From assembly GCF_000341105.1 (NCBI RefSeq), contig NZ_ANBB01000041.1, forward strand, positions 62,001 through 126,000: DNA of 64,000 nucleotides, written 5' to 3'. This DNA is from Nocardiopsis potens DSM 45234. GTDB taxonomy: Bacteria > Actinomycetota > Actinomycetes > Streptosporangiales > Streptosporangiaceae. This document shows positions 22,820-31,342 of this stretch, in pieces (position 1 is the stretch's first letter; each line of letters starts with the position of its first letter). The position numbers and the translations under genes are program-made. Under the pieces are notes generated by a model that saw nothing but the letters and a program-made list of their open reading frames with translations, had not been told where the DNA came from and ran no database searches.

Positions 22820-23182
22820 TCAGGGGCGGTCCGCGGTGCGGGCCGCGCCGATCCCGCGGGCCGCGCCCACCGCGAGGAGCGCGGTGACGGCGCCGAGCGC
22901 GGTGAACATCGGGGCGGTGGCGGCCCCCGGTTCCTCCGCGAGCGCGCCCCAGGCGAGGAAGGCGGGGCTCGCGAGGAGCGCGGCCGCCGCCCCGGCCAGG
23001 AAGAACGGGCGGGCGCGCCGGTGGGCGGCGTGCCAGGCCTGCTCAGAGGCGAGGGTCGTGGGGACCCGCACCCCGGGGCTGGTGCGGATGTCGACGCCCG
23101 GCCGCACCGAGTGCCGCGCCGTCCAGGCGAGGAACCCCGCCAGGAGGACGAAGAAGGAACCGACCACCGTCCAGTCCGACAT
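22820..23182 (-). CDS. SdpI-like membrane protein
   Basis: The protein has 120 residues: an N-terminal membrane segment (residues 4-22), a loop with VRVPTTLASEQAWHAAHRRA and two C-terminal hydrophobic segments (about 58-80 and 90-110). The loop matches the signature GIRTxxTLxSxxxWxxxH of the SdpI/YhfL family, whose Bacillus founder protects against the SdpC toxin. Here it is a lone gene. The start is supported by GGAAAGGG upstream. Whether it acts in immunity is unknown. Confidence 0.6.
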   Translation of the reverse strand: MSDWTVVGSFFVLLAGFLAWTARHSVRPGVDIRTSPGVRVPTTLASEQAWHAAHRRARPFFLAGAAAALLASPAFLAWGALAEEPGAATAPMFTALGAVTALLAVGAARGIGAARTADRP

Positions 23183-23259
23183 GCTTCGACCCTTTCCGCC
23201 GCCCTGCCCGGATCCGTGCCCTCACTGTAGGCGGCGGGGCCGGCCCCGCCCGGTGGGGG

Positions 23260-23610
23260 TCACCCCGGGGCGCCGTCCCCCAGGTGGGTGAACCAGCAGA
23301 TGTCGATGGAGTCGATGTCCGCGCGGAGGCCGTCCAGGCCGGTGCGGATGCGGGCCAGGGCCTCCTCCTTGGGCAGGTCCCAGGGGATGAACGGCGGGGA
23401 GTCCCCCTCGATCAGGTCGATCGGCCGCACCCCGGCGTCGAACAGGTCGCCGGCCAGGCGGAGCATGCCCTCGGCGCGCTCCTCGCGGGCGGGCTCGCCG
23501 AGCAGGGCCTCCACCTCCCACAGCAGGACGTTGAACGGGACCCAGGAGCCCTTGCCGTACTCGATGCAGTAGTCGAGCAGCTCCCGGTACCTCTCCTCGC
23601 TCCAGGCCAC
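23260..23610 (-). CDS. small soluble protein of unknown function
   Basis: The protein has 116 residues and is mostly helical (YRELLDYCIEYGKGSWVPF; NVLLWEVEALLGEPAREERA; DLFDAGVRPIDLIEGDSPPF), ending in IDSIDICWFTHLGDG. The layout resembles small actinobacterial proteins found singly near toxin or restriction loci, but I cannot name a family. It lies in a run of minus-strand genes with no obvious partner. Third-position GC is normal for the region, supporting a real gene. Confidence 0.55.
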   Translation of the reverse strand: MAWSEERYRELLDYCIEYGKGSWVPFNVLLWEVEALLGEPAREERAEGMLRLAGDLFDAGVRPIDLIEGDSPPFIPWDLPKEEALARIRTGLDGLRADIDSIDICWFTHLGDGAPG

Positions 23611-23656
23611 CGCTTCCTCCGTTCCCGCGTCCTCCTCGGCCCTTCCATGGTGCGGC

Positions 23657-23697
23657 GCCCCGTCCGCCCGCCGGACCGGGGCCGGGGCGGACGGGGC
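23657..23697 (-). terminator. hairpin after the MFS remnant
   Basis: GCCCCGTCCGCC (23657-23668) pairs with GGCGGACGGGGC (23686-23697), just beyond the stop of the minus-strand gene at 23705. Confidence 0.45.
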
Positions 23698-23704
23698 ACC
23701 GGGC

Positions 23705-24127
23705 TCATCCGCGCAGGGCCCAGGCCAGGGCCGGGACCGCCGCGAGGGCGGCGGCGACCGCGGCGGCCAGGACCGGCCCGGCGCCGAGCGCCCCGGCGAC
23801 GGCGGCGCCGGCGGCCAGGCCCGCGGCGGAGCCCGCCGTGTCCGCCACCCCGCCCAGGCTCTGCGCCTGCGCCCAGCCGGACGGCGGGGCCGTCCGGTCG
23901 ATCAGCTGGAGGAAGAGGCTGAACTGCGGGACCGCGCAGAGCCCGGCCGCGGCCAGGGCCGCCCCGACGGCGGCGAACCCCGGCTCGGCGGCGACCACGG
24001 CCAGCGCCGCCGCCTGGGCGAGGCAGAGCAGGGCGATCAGCCGGCCGGGACGGCGGGGCCGGGAACCGGGCATGCGTCCGGGCCGGTGGCCGGCGTCGGC
24101 CCCGGGGGGCCTGTCGCTGCGCACCAC
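23705..24127 (-). pseudogene. C-terminal remnant of an MFS transporter
   Basis: About 140 residues are open; from residue 28 on they match the last four membrane helices of a major-facilitator transporter, including the typical QLIDRTAPPSGWAQAQSLGG loop followed by AGSAAGLAAGAAVAGALG. Complete members have about 400 residues and 12 helices; the first eight are absent and no matching reading frame is present upstream, where an unrelated lipoprotein gene on the other strand begins within 300 bases. The remnant is almost certainly non-functional. The proline- and arginine-rich start (MVRSDRPPGADAGHRPG) is probably not original coding sequence. Confidence 0.6.
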
Positions 24128-24427
24128 CGGTGCCTCGGCGCCGGGTCACGGCGGGGTGGCGGCCACTCGCTTCCCTCCTGGGCGCCCCGCGCGGGGGCGT
24201 GACGGCTTCGGGCGGGGCCGGGTCCCGCCGGCCGCTCCGCCCCGCCCACCCTCCCGGATCCCCTGCCGCGCCGCAAGCGCCGGCCGCTCCGCTGCCGGGC
24301 CGCCGCGGTCCCCGCGGCGGTCTTCTCCGGAAACGGCCGGAACCGGGGCGGGGGGAGCCGCGTCTGAGAGCCGGAGCGAAGGAGGGGGGCTCCGCTTTCC
24401 CCCGTGATCTCGAGGAGTACTTCAACC

Positions 24428-25237
24428 ATGATGAAGAAGCTGACCACCGTGCTCGTCGGTGCGGGAACCGCCCTCGCGCTGGGCGGATGCGGGATGCTCC
24501 CGGGGGGCGGCGGCTCCGGTTCCGGCGGGGGCGGGGGCGAGGGCGGCGGGGCCGGCCTGTCCTCGCTCAACCCGGTGGAGATCGTGGCGAAGGCGGTGGA
24601 CAACACCGAGCAGGCCGAGAGCTACACCGCCACCATGACGATGTCCGGCTCGGTGCAGGGGCAGACCCTCGACACCCAGGCCGACATCGAGTACACCTCC
24701 GACCCCGAGCCGACCATCAAGATGAGCACCACCTCCCAGGGCATGGAGTCGGTCATGCTCATGCGCGGCAGCGAGATGGTCATGGAGGACCCGACCGGCG
24801 GCAGCGGGTGGGTGCGGATGGACCTGAGCGGGACGGGCATGTCCAACGCCGGCTCCCAGGACCCGCTCTCCGAGGTGGAGAAGCTGCTCGCCGCCGAGGA
24901 CGTGCAGGAGAGCGGCTCCGAGGACGTCAACGGGGTCGGCACCACCCGCTACAGCGGCTCCTACAGCGCCGCCGAGGCCGCGAGCAAGATCGGCGACGAG
25001 GAGCTGGCCCAGCAGGCCGAGCAGCTCTACGGCCAGATGGGCATCGAGAGCGTCGAGTTCGAGGTCTTCGTCGACGACGACGGCCTGCCGCGCCGGGTGA
25101 CCAGCTCCGCGGGCGACGTCATGGAGAGCACCATCGACTTCCTCACCTTCAACGAGCCGGTGAGCGTCGAGTACCCCTCCCCCGACCAGATCAGCGACAT
25201 GGGCGACATGGGCGGCCTGGACACCGGCGGCTTCTGA
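24428..25237 (+). CDS. LppX/LprAFG-like lipoprotein (second copy)
   Basis: The protein has 269 residues with a lipobox at ALGGC (Cys21), followed by a Gly/Ser-rich stalk and a domain starting SLNPVEIVAKAVDNTEQAES. It has the strand-rich pattern of the LppX/LprG family (YTATMTMSGSVQGQTLDTQA; IKMSTTSQGMESVMLMRGSE), comparable to 17272-18159. GAGGAG eight to nine bases before the ATG supports this start. The family binds or moves lipids at the cell envelope; the ligand here is unknown. Confidence 0.6.
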   Translation: MMKKLTTVLVGAGTALALGGCGMLPGGGGSGSGGGGGEGGGAGLSSLNPVEIVAKAVDNTEQAESYTATMTMSGSVQGQTLDTQADIEYTSDPEPTIKMSTTSQGMESVMLMRGSEMVMEDPTGGSGWVRMDLSGTGMSNAGSQDPLSEVEKLLAAEDVQESGSEDVNGVGTTRYSGSYSAAEAASKIGDEELAQQAEQLYGQMGIESVEFEVFVDDDGLPRRVTSSAGDVMESTIDFLTFNEPVSVEYPSPDQISDMGDMGGLDTGGF

Positions 25238-25257
25238 CCCCCCTCTCTTCTCCGCTC

Positions 25258-25286
25258 GGGGCGCCCGCCGGCACGGCGGGCGCCCC
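25258..25286 (+). terminator. strong hairpin terminator
   Basis: GGGGCGCCCGCC (25258-25269) pairs with GGCGGGCGCCCC (25275-25286) across a 5-base loop, 20 bases after the lipoprotein stop. Confidence 0.65.
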
Positions 25287-25401
25287 GGCGCCGTCCCGGG
25301 GCCTGCCCGGGGAGCGGAACGTCCCCGGCGAGTGGGAGGCTCTCCCCGTCCCGAGCAGAGCGGGGCGCCGAGGAGCGCCCGCCGACCCCGCCAGGAGCCC
25401 G

Positions 25402-26418
25402 ATGATCCGCGCCGAACCCGTCCGCTCCCTGCCCGGTGTCCCGCACCGCGTCGTGCACGGGCCGCAGCCGCTGCAGTGGGGCCTCGCCGTCGATTCGGCC
25501 CCCGCCTCGCTGGACGTCTACGACCTCGGCACCGGGGAGCGCGTCCGGTCCTTCCCCCGCCCCGTCCCGCTCGGCCCGAAGGAGGGACCGCAGGAGGCGA
25601 TCGCCCCCGACCTGTCGTACGCGGTGCTGATCGACGCCGAGGCGGTGCGCGCCGTCGAGCCCGGGGGCCGGGTCAGGTGGAGCCTGCCGGTGGGGCGCCT
25701 GCACGGCGACATCGCCGGGTGCGCGGCGGCCCACGCCACCGCCGACGGCGCGGTGGTCTGGGCGCAGATCGGCGAGGACGGGGACGCGCCGGCCGACGAG
25801 CACGGATGGCGCCCCGACCGGACCGTCGCGCTCGCCGCCGACGACGGCCGCCTGCTGGCCCAGGCCGTCTACTACAGCAACCAGTTCCCCTTGCTCTTCC
25901 CGCACCCCGACGGGGTGCACATGCTCTTCGACCAGTCGGAGTGGTGCGGCGCCCTGCGGGTCGGCCCGGACGGCGCCGCCGAGATCACCGACCTGTCCGG
26001 GGGCACCATGCTGCACATCGCGGCCCCGGCGCCGGACGGCTCGCTGCTGATGTTCCTGGAAGCCATGTGGACGCTGGAGCGCCGCTCCCTCCCGGACCTG
26101 CGCCGGCTGGCCCTGATGGACGACGATGTGCTCGGCGGAGGATCCCTCGCGGGCCCGCCGGGGTTCCTCGACGCCGACCGCGTCCTCGCCGCCGTCGACG
26201 AGCCCGACGTGCTCACCGCCGGCGAGAACGGCGCCCCCTTCCAGCACCTGCTGCTGAACGCCGCCGACCTGAGCAGGATCGGCCCCATCGCCTACCCGGA
26301 CGGCACCCCGGGAGAGCCCGCGGTGTGGACCAAGCCGCTGGGCGACGGAACCTGGCTCACCTCCCCCGATGACGAGGACCTCCCGGTCCGCCGCTGGCGC
26401 CTCGCTCCTCGGCGCTGA
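25402..26418 (+). CDS. predicted beta-propeller protein of unknown function
   Basis: The protein is soluble, with 338 residues and repeated short beta blades (WGLAVDSAPASLDVYDLGTG; DLSYAVLIDAEAVRAVEPGG; LLFPHPDGVHMLFDQSEWCG). No signal peptide or catalytic motif is visible. CCAGGAG lies before the ATG at 25402; the reading frame is open much further upstream, but that part has no protein-like composition. No family is recognised and no operon partner is evident. Confidence 0.6.
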   Translation: MIRAEPVRSLPGVPHRVVHGPQPLQWGLAVDSAPASLDVYDLGTGERVRSFPRPVPLGPKEGPQEAIAPDLSYAVLIDAEAVRAVEPGGRVRWSLPVGRLHGDIAGCAAAHATADGAVVWAQIGEDGDAPADEHGWRPDRTVALAADDGRLLAQAVYYSNQFPLLFPHPDGVHMLFDQSEWCGALRVGPDGAAEITDLSGGTMLHIAAPAPDGSLLMFLEAMWTLERRSLPDLRRLALMDDDVLGGGSLAGPPGFLDADRVLAAVDEPDVLTAGENGAPFQHLLLNAADLSRIGPIAYPDGTPGEPAVWTKPLGDGTWLTSPDDEDLPVRRWRLAPRR

Positions 26419-26463
26419 CCTCGACGCCGCCGTCTCAAGGGCCCCCGGTGTCAAGATCAGCGC
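26411..26463. repeat. short palindrome related to the 62-bp family
   Basis: GGCGCTGACCTCGACGCCG pairs with the sequence ending TGTCAAGATCAGCGCC with a few G-T type mismatches. The core CTCGACGCC / GTCAAGATCA matches the 62-bp palindromes, but the element is shorter and overlaps the end of the propeller gene. Confidence 0.4.
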
Positions 26464-26499
26464 CAAGGGGCGGGGGCGGGGCTTGGAAGGCCGTACCGG

Positions 26500-27498
26500 T
26501 CAGCCGTCGAGGAGGCGGTGCAGCCAGGCGGTCCGGGCGCGGCGGGCGTCGCGGGACATGGCCGCCTCGGGGAGCAGGGCGTCGAAGCAGTGCACCCCGC
26601 CCGGCCACACGTGCAGCTCGGCGCGGCCGCCGCAGCTCCAGATCCGCTCCGCGTACTGGACCACCTCGGTGCGGAACGTTTCGGCCGACCCGGTGTCCAG
26701 GAAGGCCGGCGGCAGCCCGGAGAGGTCCTCGGCGCGGGCCGGGGCCGCGTAGGGCGGCACGTCCGGGCCGCCGCGCCGGTCGCCGAGCAGGGCGGTCCAG
26801 CCGACCCGGTTGTCCTCCCGGTTCCACGGCAGCGGGGAGCCGCCCATCTGCGCGGCGGAGGCGGTCGCGTCCCGGTCGTCCAGCATGGGGCAGGCCAGCA
26901 GCTGGCCGAGGAGGGCGGGGCCGCCCCGGTCCCGGGCGAGCAGCGCGGTCGCGGCGGCGAGCCCGCCTCCGGCGCTGCCGCCGGCGATCACGATCCGGTC
27001 CGGGTCGGCGCCGATCTCCGCGGCCTCCTTCGCGGTCCACAGCAGCCCCGCGTAGCAGTCCTCCACCGGGGCGGGGTGCGGGTTCTCCGGGGCGAGCCGG
27101 TAGTCGACCGAGACCACGACGGCGGCGAACTCCTCCGCCCAGCCGAGCACCTCCTCCAGGCCGAAGAGCGGGCCGCCGAGGAACATGCCGCCGCCGTGCA
27201 CGTGGTACAGGACCGGGCGCGGGCCGCTCGCCCGGGCCGGCCTGCACACCAGCAGCCGGACGTCGGGCGCCCCGTCGGGGCCGGGGGCGGCCGCCTCCCG
27301 CACCCGGAACGCCCCGCCGCGCTCCGGGTCGGGCGGGATGAACGCCGCCGCGTGCTCCGCGCGCCTCTCCGGGATGCTCTCCAGGCTGAGCCGCGACCCC
27401 TCGACGAGCCGCTCCACGGCCGCCAGCGCCGCGGTGAACTCGGGATCGACCGGGGGCGGCGGCCCCGGGTCGCCGGCGGAGGGCTTCGACGTCGCCAT
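26500..27498 (-). CDS. alpha/beta hydrolase, hormone-sensitive lipase family
   Basis: The protein has 332 residues. It shows the HSL-family oxyanion motif HGGG (101-104) preceded by VLYHV, the nucleophile Ser175 in AGGSAGGGL and a likely catalytic His303 in PGGVHCFDAL. The acid position, usually Asp in this family, reads LDTGSAETFRTE, so Glu273 may take its place. Members hydrolyse short acyl esters of varied alcohols; the physiological substrate cannot be read from the sequence. It is cytoplasmic, with no signal peptide. The frame stays open upstream, but the ATG at 27498 begins the family-like N-terminus. Confidence 0.75.
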   Translation of the reverse strand: MATSKPSAGDPGPPPPVDPEFTAALAAVERLVEGSRLSLESIPERRAEHAAAFIPPDPERGGAFRVREAAAPGPDGAPDVRLLVCRPARASGPRPVLYHVHGGGMFLGGPLFGLEEVLGWAEEFAAVVVSVDYRLAPENPHPAPVEDCYAGLLWTAKEAAEIGADPDRIVIAGGSAGGGLAAATALLARDRGGPALLGQLLACPMLDDRDATASAAQMGGSPLPWNREDNRVGWTALLGDRRGGPDVPPYAAPARAEDLSGLPPAFLDTGSAETFRTEVVQYAERIWSCGGRAELHVWPGGVHCFDALLPEAAMSRDARRARTAWLHRLLDG

Positions 27499-27685
27499 CG
27501 CTTGCTCCCATCTCTCGATGTGCGCCACCGGGCGCGCGGTCCAGGCCCTCCGAGCCTGGCACACCGGCCGCCGCACCGTCCGGGATCCGGGGGACGCGGG
27601 TCGGAGCGGCCTCCCCTCCCGCGCTGCTCTCAGCCCCCTGCGAGGCCGAACCCGCTCCCGGGCCCCGGCCGCCGGCGCCGCCCGG

Positions 27686-28585
27686 TCAGGGGCGGATCCG
27701 CTTGAACGCCTCCATCCGCTGCTCGTGGTACTCGACGTCCTCGGGACCGTGCCGGACGCCGCGCTCCCGGGCCAGGAGGTAGTAGGCGGCCTCGCGGCGC
27801 AGCCGGTGCCGGACGAACTGGACCAGGACCTCGTCGTCGATCCTCCCGGCCGTGCCGCCGGCTTCGGCGTACTCGGCGGTGAAGGCGCGCATCGCCGGCA
27901 TGTCGTCGGCGAACTCGCCGCTCCATTCCATGGCGGCCGAGGCCACCTCCGCTTCGGGGGCGGCGACGCACGCCTCGTCCCAGTCGAGGACGGCGACCAG
28001 CTCCCCGTCCGCGGCGAGGGTGTTGCCGGCGTAGAAGTCGCCGTGCACCGGGTGCCGGCGCGGACCGGCACGGTGGAAGGCGGCCAGCCACCGGTCCAGG
28101 TCGGGGTCGCGCAGCGCCGGGTCGGCCGGCGGCGCCCCGCCGTCGATCCCCTCCACCAGGAAGGACGGGACCGGCCTGGGCCCGGGGTCCATGTCGGCCA
28201 GAGCGGTGTGCAGCCGGGCGAGCAGCCGCGCCGCCCGGGCCGCCGTCCCCGGTTCGTCCTCGTCCGGCCAGGCCCCGTCGATCAGCGGCCACACCGTCAT
28301 CGGCCGGCCGTCGACCCGGACCACGGTGCCGCCGCCGGCCGCCGGCAGCGGGACCACCGCCTCGGGGAGCGACGCCGCGGCGTGCAGGGCGACCGCGTGG
28401 CACCACTCCGCCTCCGCGGTGCTGCGGGACCGCGGCCCCAGCCGCACCGCCAGCGTTCCGAGCGCGAACGCCGCGGACTCCTCGCCGCCGTGCAGCCGCC
28501 GCGGCTCCGCCCCGGTCCGCACGCCCCAGTGCTCCGCCAGCGCGGCGCGCGCCGCCTCGGGGAATTCGATGTCGGTGAAGACCAT
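27686..28585 (-). CDS. aminoglycoside phosphotransferase-family kinase
   Basis: The protein has 299 residues. The APH/choline-kinase fold is shown by the Brenner motif HPVHGDFYAGN (catalytic Asp183, metal ligand Asn188) and LDWDEA (Asp201). The N-lobe ALGTLAVRLG has Arg where a nucleotide-binding Lys may be expected. Such enzymes phosphorylate small alcohols, amino sugars or antibiotics with ATP; the substrate is unknown, and a resistance role cannot be claimed. The gene is monocistronic on the minus strand. Confidence 0.7.
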   Translation of the reverse strand: MVFTDIEFPEAARAALAEHWGVRTGAEPRRLHGGEESAAFALGTLAVRLGPRSRSTAEAEWCHAVALHAAASLPEAVVPLPAAGGGTVVRVDGRPMTVWPLIDGAWPDEDEPGTAARAARLLARLHTALADMDPGPRPVPSFLVEGIDGGAPPADPALRDPDLDRWLAAFHRAGPRRHPVHGDFYAGNTLAADGELVAVLDWDEACVAAPEAEVASAAMEWSGEFADDMPAMRAFTAEYAEAGGTAGRIDDEVLVQFVRHRLRREAAYYLLARERGVRHGPEDVEYHEQRMEAFKRIRP

Positions 28586-28955
28586 GGGCCGAACCCTGCC
28601 ACACCGTCCCCGGCGGCGTCGCACCGTTTTCCGCCCCCTCGGCCCCGCCCCGCACCGGCCGCCGGAACGCAGATGCCGGCGCCGAAGGCCGGTTCGGCCG
28701 CGAGAGGCGCGGCGGGCCCCGCGGACGCGGCAGTACCCGCCGGAGAGGCGGCTCCGTCCGGCTTGTCCGGCGCCTCCGGAGCGGGGCGGGGCGTCCGTGC
28801 CGCAGCCGGCGCGAGTGTGCGGCACGGAGCGGGTCCCGGCGGTACCGGCGGTAGGGACGTGGGAACGCGGAGGCGGCCGCGCGGCCGCCCGGGCGGATGC
28901 GCCCCGCACGGCCGACCGGGCGTCTCCGGCGGCGCGGGGCCGTCCCCGGAGCGGG
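28586..28955. other. intergenic region, 370 bases
   Basis: This is GC-rich sequence with no supported gene, RNA or clear hairpin. It contains the promoter side of the phosphotransferase gene's upstream neighbourhood, but no -10/-35 pair could be assigned. Confidence 0.3.
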
Positions 28956-30272
28956 TCAGGCGAACCTGTTGCTGGGGACCGGCCCCGAGGAGGGCATCGG
29001 CGGTCGGCTCCCGGTGAGCCAGAGGCCGGCGGCACCGGTGGCGAAGGCCAGGAGCCCCTCTTCGGGGTCGAACGGCGGCGCGCCGTCCTGCTCCCCTCCG
29101 GCCTCCAGTTCCGCGGGGGCCGCCGCGGCCGCGATGATCTCCTCGGCCAGCGCCTCCGCGGGCCGGTCGTCCGCGGGGACCGGCTCCACCCCGCCCTCCG
29201 GGCGGAGGCGCATGCTCTCGGCCCACGGCGACCGCACGGCCTGCGCCAGCCACCCGGTCACGTCGGCCGGCACCGCGGGCGGGCCGGTCCAGCAGGTGGA
29301 GCGCTCGAAGAGGACCTGCCCGGGGGCTCGCTCGCGGAGCGCCTCCACCACCTCGGGCCGGACGTCGTTGAGGTCGTAGGCGACCACCAGCCGGCCCGGC
29401 CGCGCCCCGGCGAAGGGCTCGGCCCCGACCCCGAGGAGCCCGGCGGCGGCCAGCCCCAGGGCGCGGCTGGACCGGTCCGGCAGCAGGTCCACCCCGTCCG
29501 GGCGCCGCCCGGTGGCGTCCAGCACCCGGATCAGCCGGTGCAGCGCCCGGGCGCAGGCGCCGTGGTCGTCGCCGGCCATCGCGTAGCGGCCGTTCATCCC
29601 CTCGTCGTAGCCGAAGGGGGAGCGCTCCAGCAGCACCCCGCCGGTCAGGGCGAAGTGCCAGCCGCGCAGGTCGCGCGGGCCGAGCCCGCCGTTCTCCCGG
29701 ACCGCGAGGGCGCGGCGCACCATGGCGGCGAGCCGCTCCCGGGCGGGCAGCCAGGCGTCGTCCGGGGGCGGCGCCAGCGCCGCGGCGACCTCCGCGGCCA
29801 GGTCGACCCGGCCCGCCAGCAGCGCGTTGTAGCCGAGCAGGTACCGGTCGGGCCAGTCCTCCAGCGGCGCCTCGCCGTCCTCCAGGGCCCGGTGCAGCGC
29901 GTCGGCCGCTTCGTCGTGCCGCTCCTCGTCCTCCAGGGCGGAGACCAGTTCGCGGAGGACCGCCGGGCTGCCGGGCGCCTCCTCCCGCAGCTCCCGCAGG
30001 ACCGGCACCGCGGCGAAGGCCGCGCCGCGCTCGACGCAGGCGTAGCCGAAGTCGTAGCGGGCCTGCGGGTCCGCCGGGTCGGCGGCCACCCGGCCGGCGC
30101 TCTCCGCGAGGTCGTCGAAGCCGGACCTCTCGGCCAGCCGGGCGAAGACCCCGGCGAGTTCGGCGGTCCCGAACGCGTCCAGGTCCTGCCGGAGGCGGCG
30201 CAGCACCGCCCCGGGGTCGCCCTCGTCCAGCAGCAGCCGCACCTCTTCGCGCGCGTCCTGTGCTCCGCTCAT
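28956..30272 (-). CDS. TPR-like helical repeat protein of unknown function
   Basis: The protein has 438 residues. The first 200 are helical pairs resembling tetratricopeptide repeats (PQARYDFGYACVERGAAFAA; PAVLRELVSALEDEERHDEA; DRYLLGYNALLAGRVDLAAE). The second half (WHFALTGGVLLERSPFGYDE, RLVVAYDLNDVRPEVVEALR) is an alpha/beta region without recognised catalytic residues. There is no signal peptide. Similar proteins occur in streptomycetes as hypothetical proteins. Start chosen at the ATG that opens the helical repeats. Confidence 0.6.
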   Translation of the reverse strand: MSGAQDAREEVRLLLDEGDPGAVLRRLRQDLDAFGTAELAGVFARLAERSGFDDLAESAGRVAADPADPQARYDFGYACVERGAAFAAVPVLRELREEAPGSPAVLRELVSALEDEERHDEAADALHRALEDGEAPLEDWPDRYLLGYNALLAGRVDLAAEVAAALAPPPDDAWLPARERLAAMVRRALAVRENGGLGPRDLRGWHFALTGGVLLERSPFGYDEGMNGRYAMAGDDHGACARALHRLIRVLDATGRRPDGVDLLPDRSSRALGLAAAGLLGVGAEPFAGARPGRLVVAYDLNDVRPEVVEALRERAPGQVLFERSTCWTGPPAVPADVTGWLAQAVRSPWAESMRLRPEGGVEPVPADDRPAEALAEEIIAAAAAPAELEAGGEQDGAPPFDPEEGLLAFATGAAGLWLTGSRPPMPSSGPVPSNRFA

Positions 30273-30690
30273 GTCCGCGTCCTCCTCGCTGTCGGTCCGC
30301 CGAGCCGCCGCGGCCGGTCGGCTCCCCGGCGGCGCCTGCGGCGCGCCCAGGAGGTCTCGGACGCGCCGGGGCCGCGCCCCGCTCCCGCCGTGGCCCGATC
30401 CGGCCACGGGACGCCGGGCCCGGCCTCCCGCCGCCGGTGGAGGCGCCGCTGGAGGCGCCGGGCCGGGGTGAGGTGGGCGGGGGCGGCGAACGGGGCCCTC
30501 CGCCGCCGACACGGGCGTCCTGCCGTGCACGGCCCGCCCGGCCCGCATCCGCCCCGCGCAGCGCCGGCCGGGTTCCCGAACGGGGCACCAGTGGTCGCGG
30601 CGCCGGGCGCGCAGGGCATCGGCGCGGTCCGGACGCCCGTCGAGCGGAGCGGACGAGGACGAACGGCGGGAGCCGCCCCCCGGAGGGGTG
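30273..30690. other. intergenic region, 418 bases
   Basis: No supported gene or RNA. The sequence is about 80% GC, and the open frames through it have no protein-like composition. Confidence 0.3.
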
Positions 30691-31290
30691 TCAGTCCGCG
30701 GGACCCTTGAGTTCGCGGAAGCCGGGGGTGCCGGCGACCAGGAGCAGGCCGTCCCAGAGCCGGCCGGCCTGCTCCCCGGTCGGGGCCTCGGCGACCACCG
30801 GCCCGAAGAACGCGATCCGGCGGCCGTCCGGGCCGGTCGCGGCGATGATCGGGGTGCCCACGTCACCGGGGACCAGCGCGACGCCGGCCTCGTGCGAGGC
30901 GCGCAGCTCGGCGTCGTAGTCGTCGCCCTGGCCCGCCTCGGCGAGGTCGGCGGGCAGGCCCGCGGCGGTGAGGGCCTCCTCGAAGGCGCCGATCCAGTCC
31001 TGCTCGCCGCGCTCGTGGCCGGCCCAGAGCGCCTCGTGGAAGCGGCCGAGCGCGTCGGACCCGTACCGCGACCGGACCGCCGCGCAGATCCGCGCCGGGA
31101 TCAGCAGGTAGCCCTCGGGGTCGTCTTCCGGGTCGTCGCCGCGGTGCTCGTTGAGGATGGTCAGGCTCATCACGTGGCGGCGGACGGCGACGGGCCGCAC
31201 CCGGGCGGCCTCCTCCAGCCAGCGGGCGGTGACCCTGCTGAGCGGGCAGGACGGGTCGAACCAGATGTCCGCGGTCCATGTCTCGGCCAT
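30691..31290 (-). CDS. Rv2466c-like DsbA-family protein with altered active site
   Basis: The protein has 199 residues. The N-terminus ADIWFDPSCPLSRVTARWLE and the following RRHVMSLTILNEHRG match the mycothiol-dependent reductase Rv2466c family, a thioredoxin-like fold with an inserted helical domain. The family active site is CPWC; here it reads CPLS (Cys15, Ser18), so only the nucleophilic cysteine remains. The cis-proline loop region (VPGDVGTPIIAA) is present. A monothiol mechanism with mycothiol, or loss of reductase activity, are both possible. An SDR gene lies 52 bases upstream on the same strand. Confidence 0.75.
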   Translation of the reverse strand: MAETWTADIWFDPSCPLSRVTARWLEEAARVRPVAVRRHVMSLTILNEHRGDDPEDDPEGYLLIPARICAAVRSRYGSDALGRFHEALWAGHERGEQDWIGAFEEALTAAGLPADLAEAGQGDDYDAELRASHEAGVALVPGDVGTPIIAATGPDGRRIAFFGPVVAEAPTGEQAGRLWDGLLLVAGTPGFRELKGPAD

Positions 31291-31342
31291 CGGTCCAGGG
31301 TAGCCGGTGCGCCCGCGGGTCCGGGGTCCGTCCGGGGGCGGG

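Noticed and set aside
27686-28585. Antibiotic resistance by aminoglycoside phosphotransferase
   Set aside because: Only the general kinase fold is visible; the family acts on many substrates and nothing here points to aminoglycosides.
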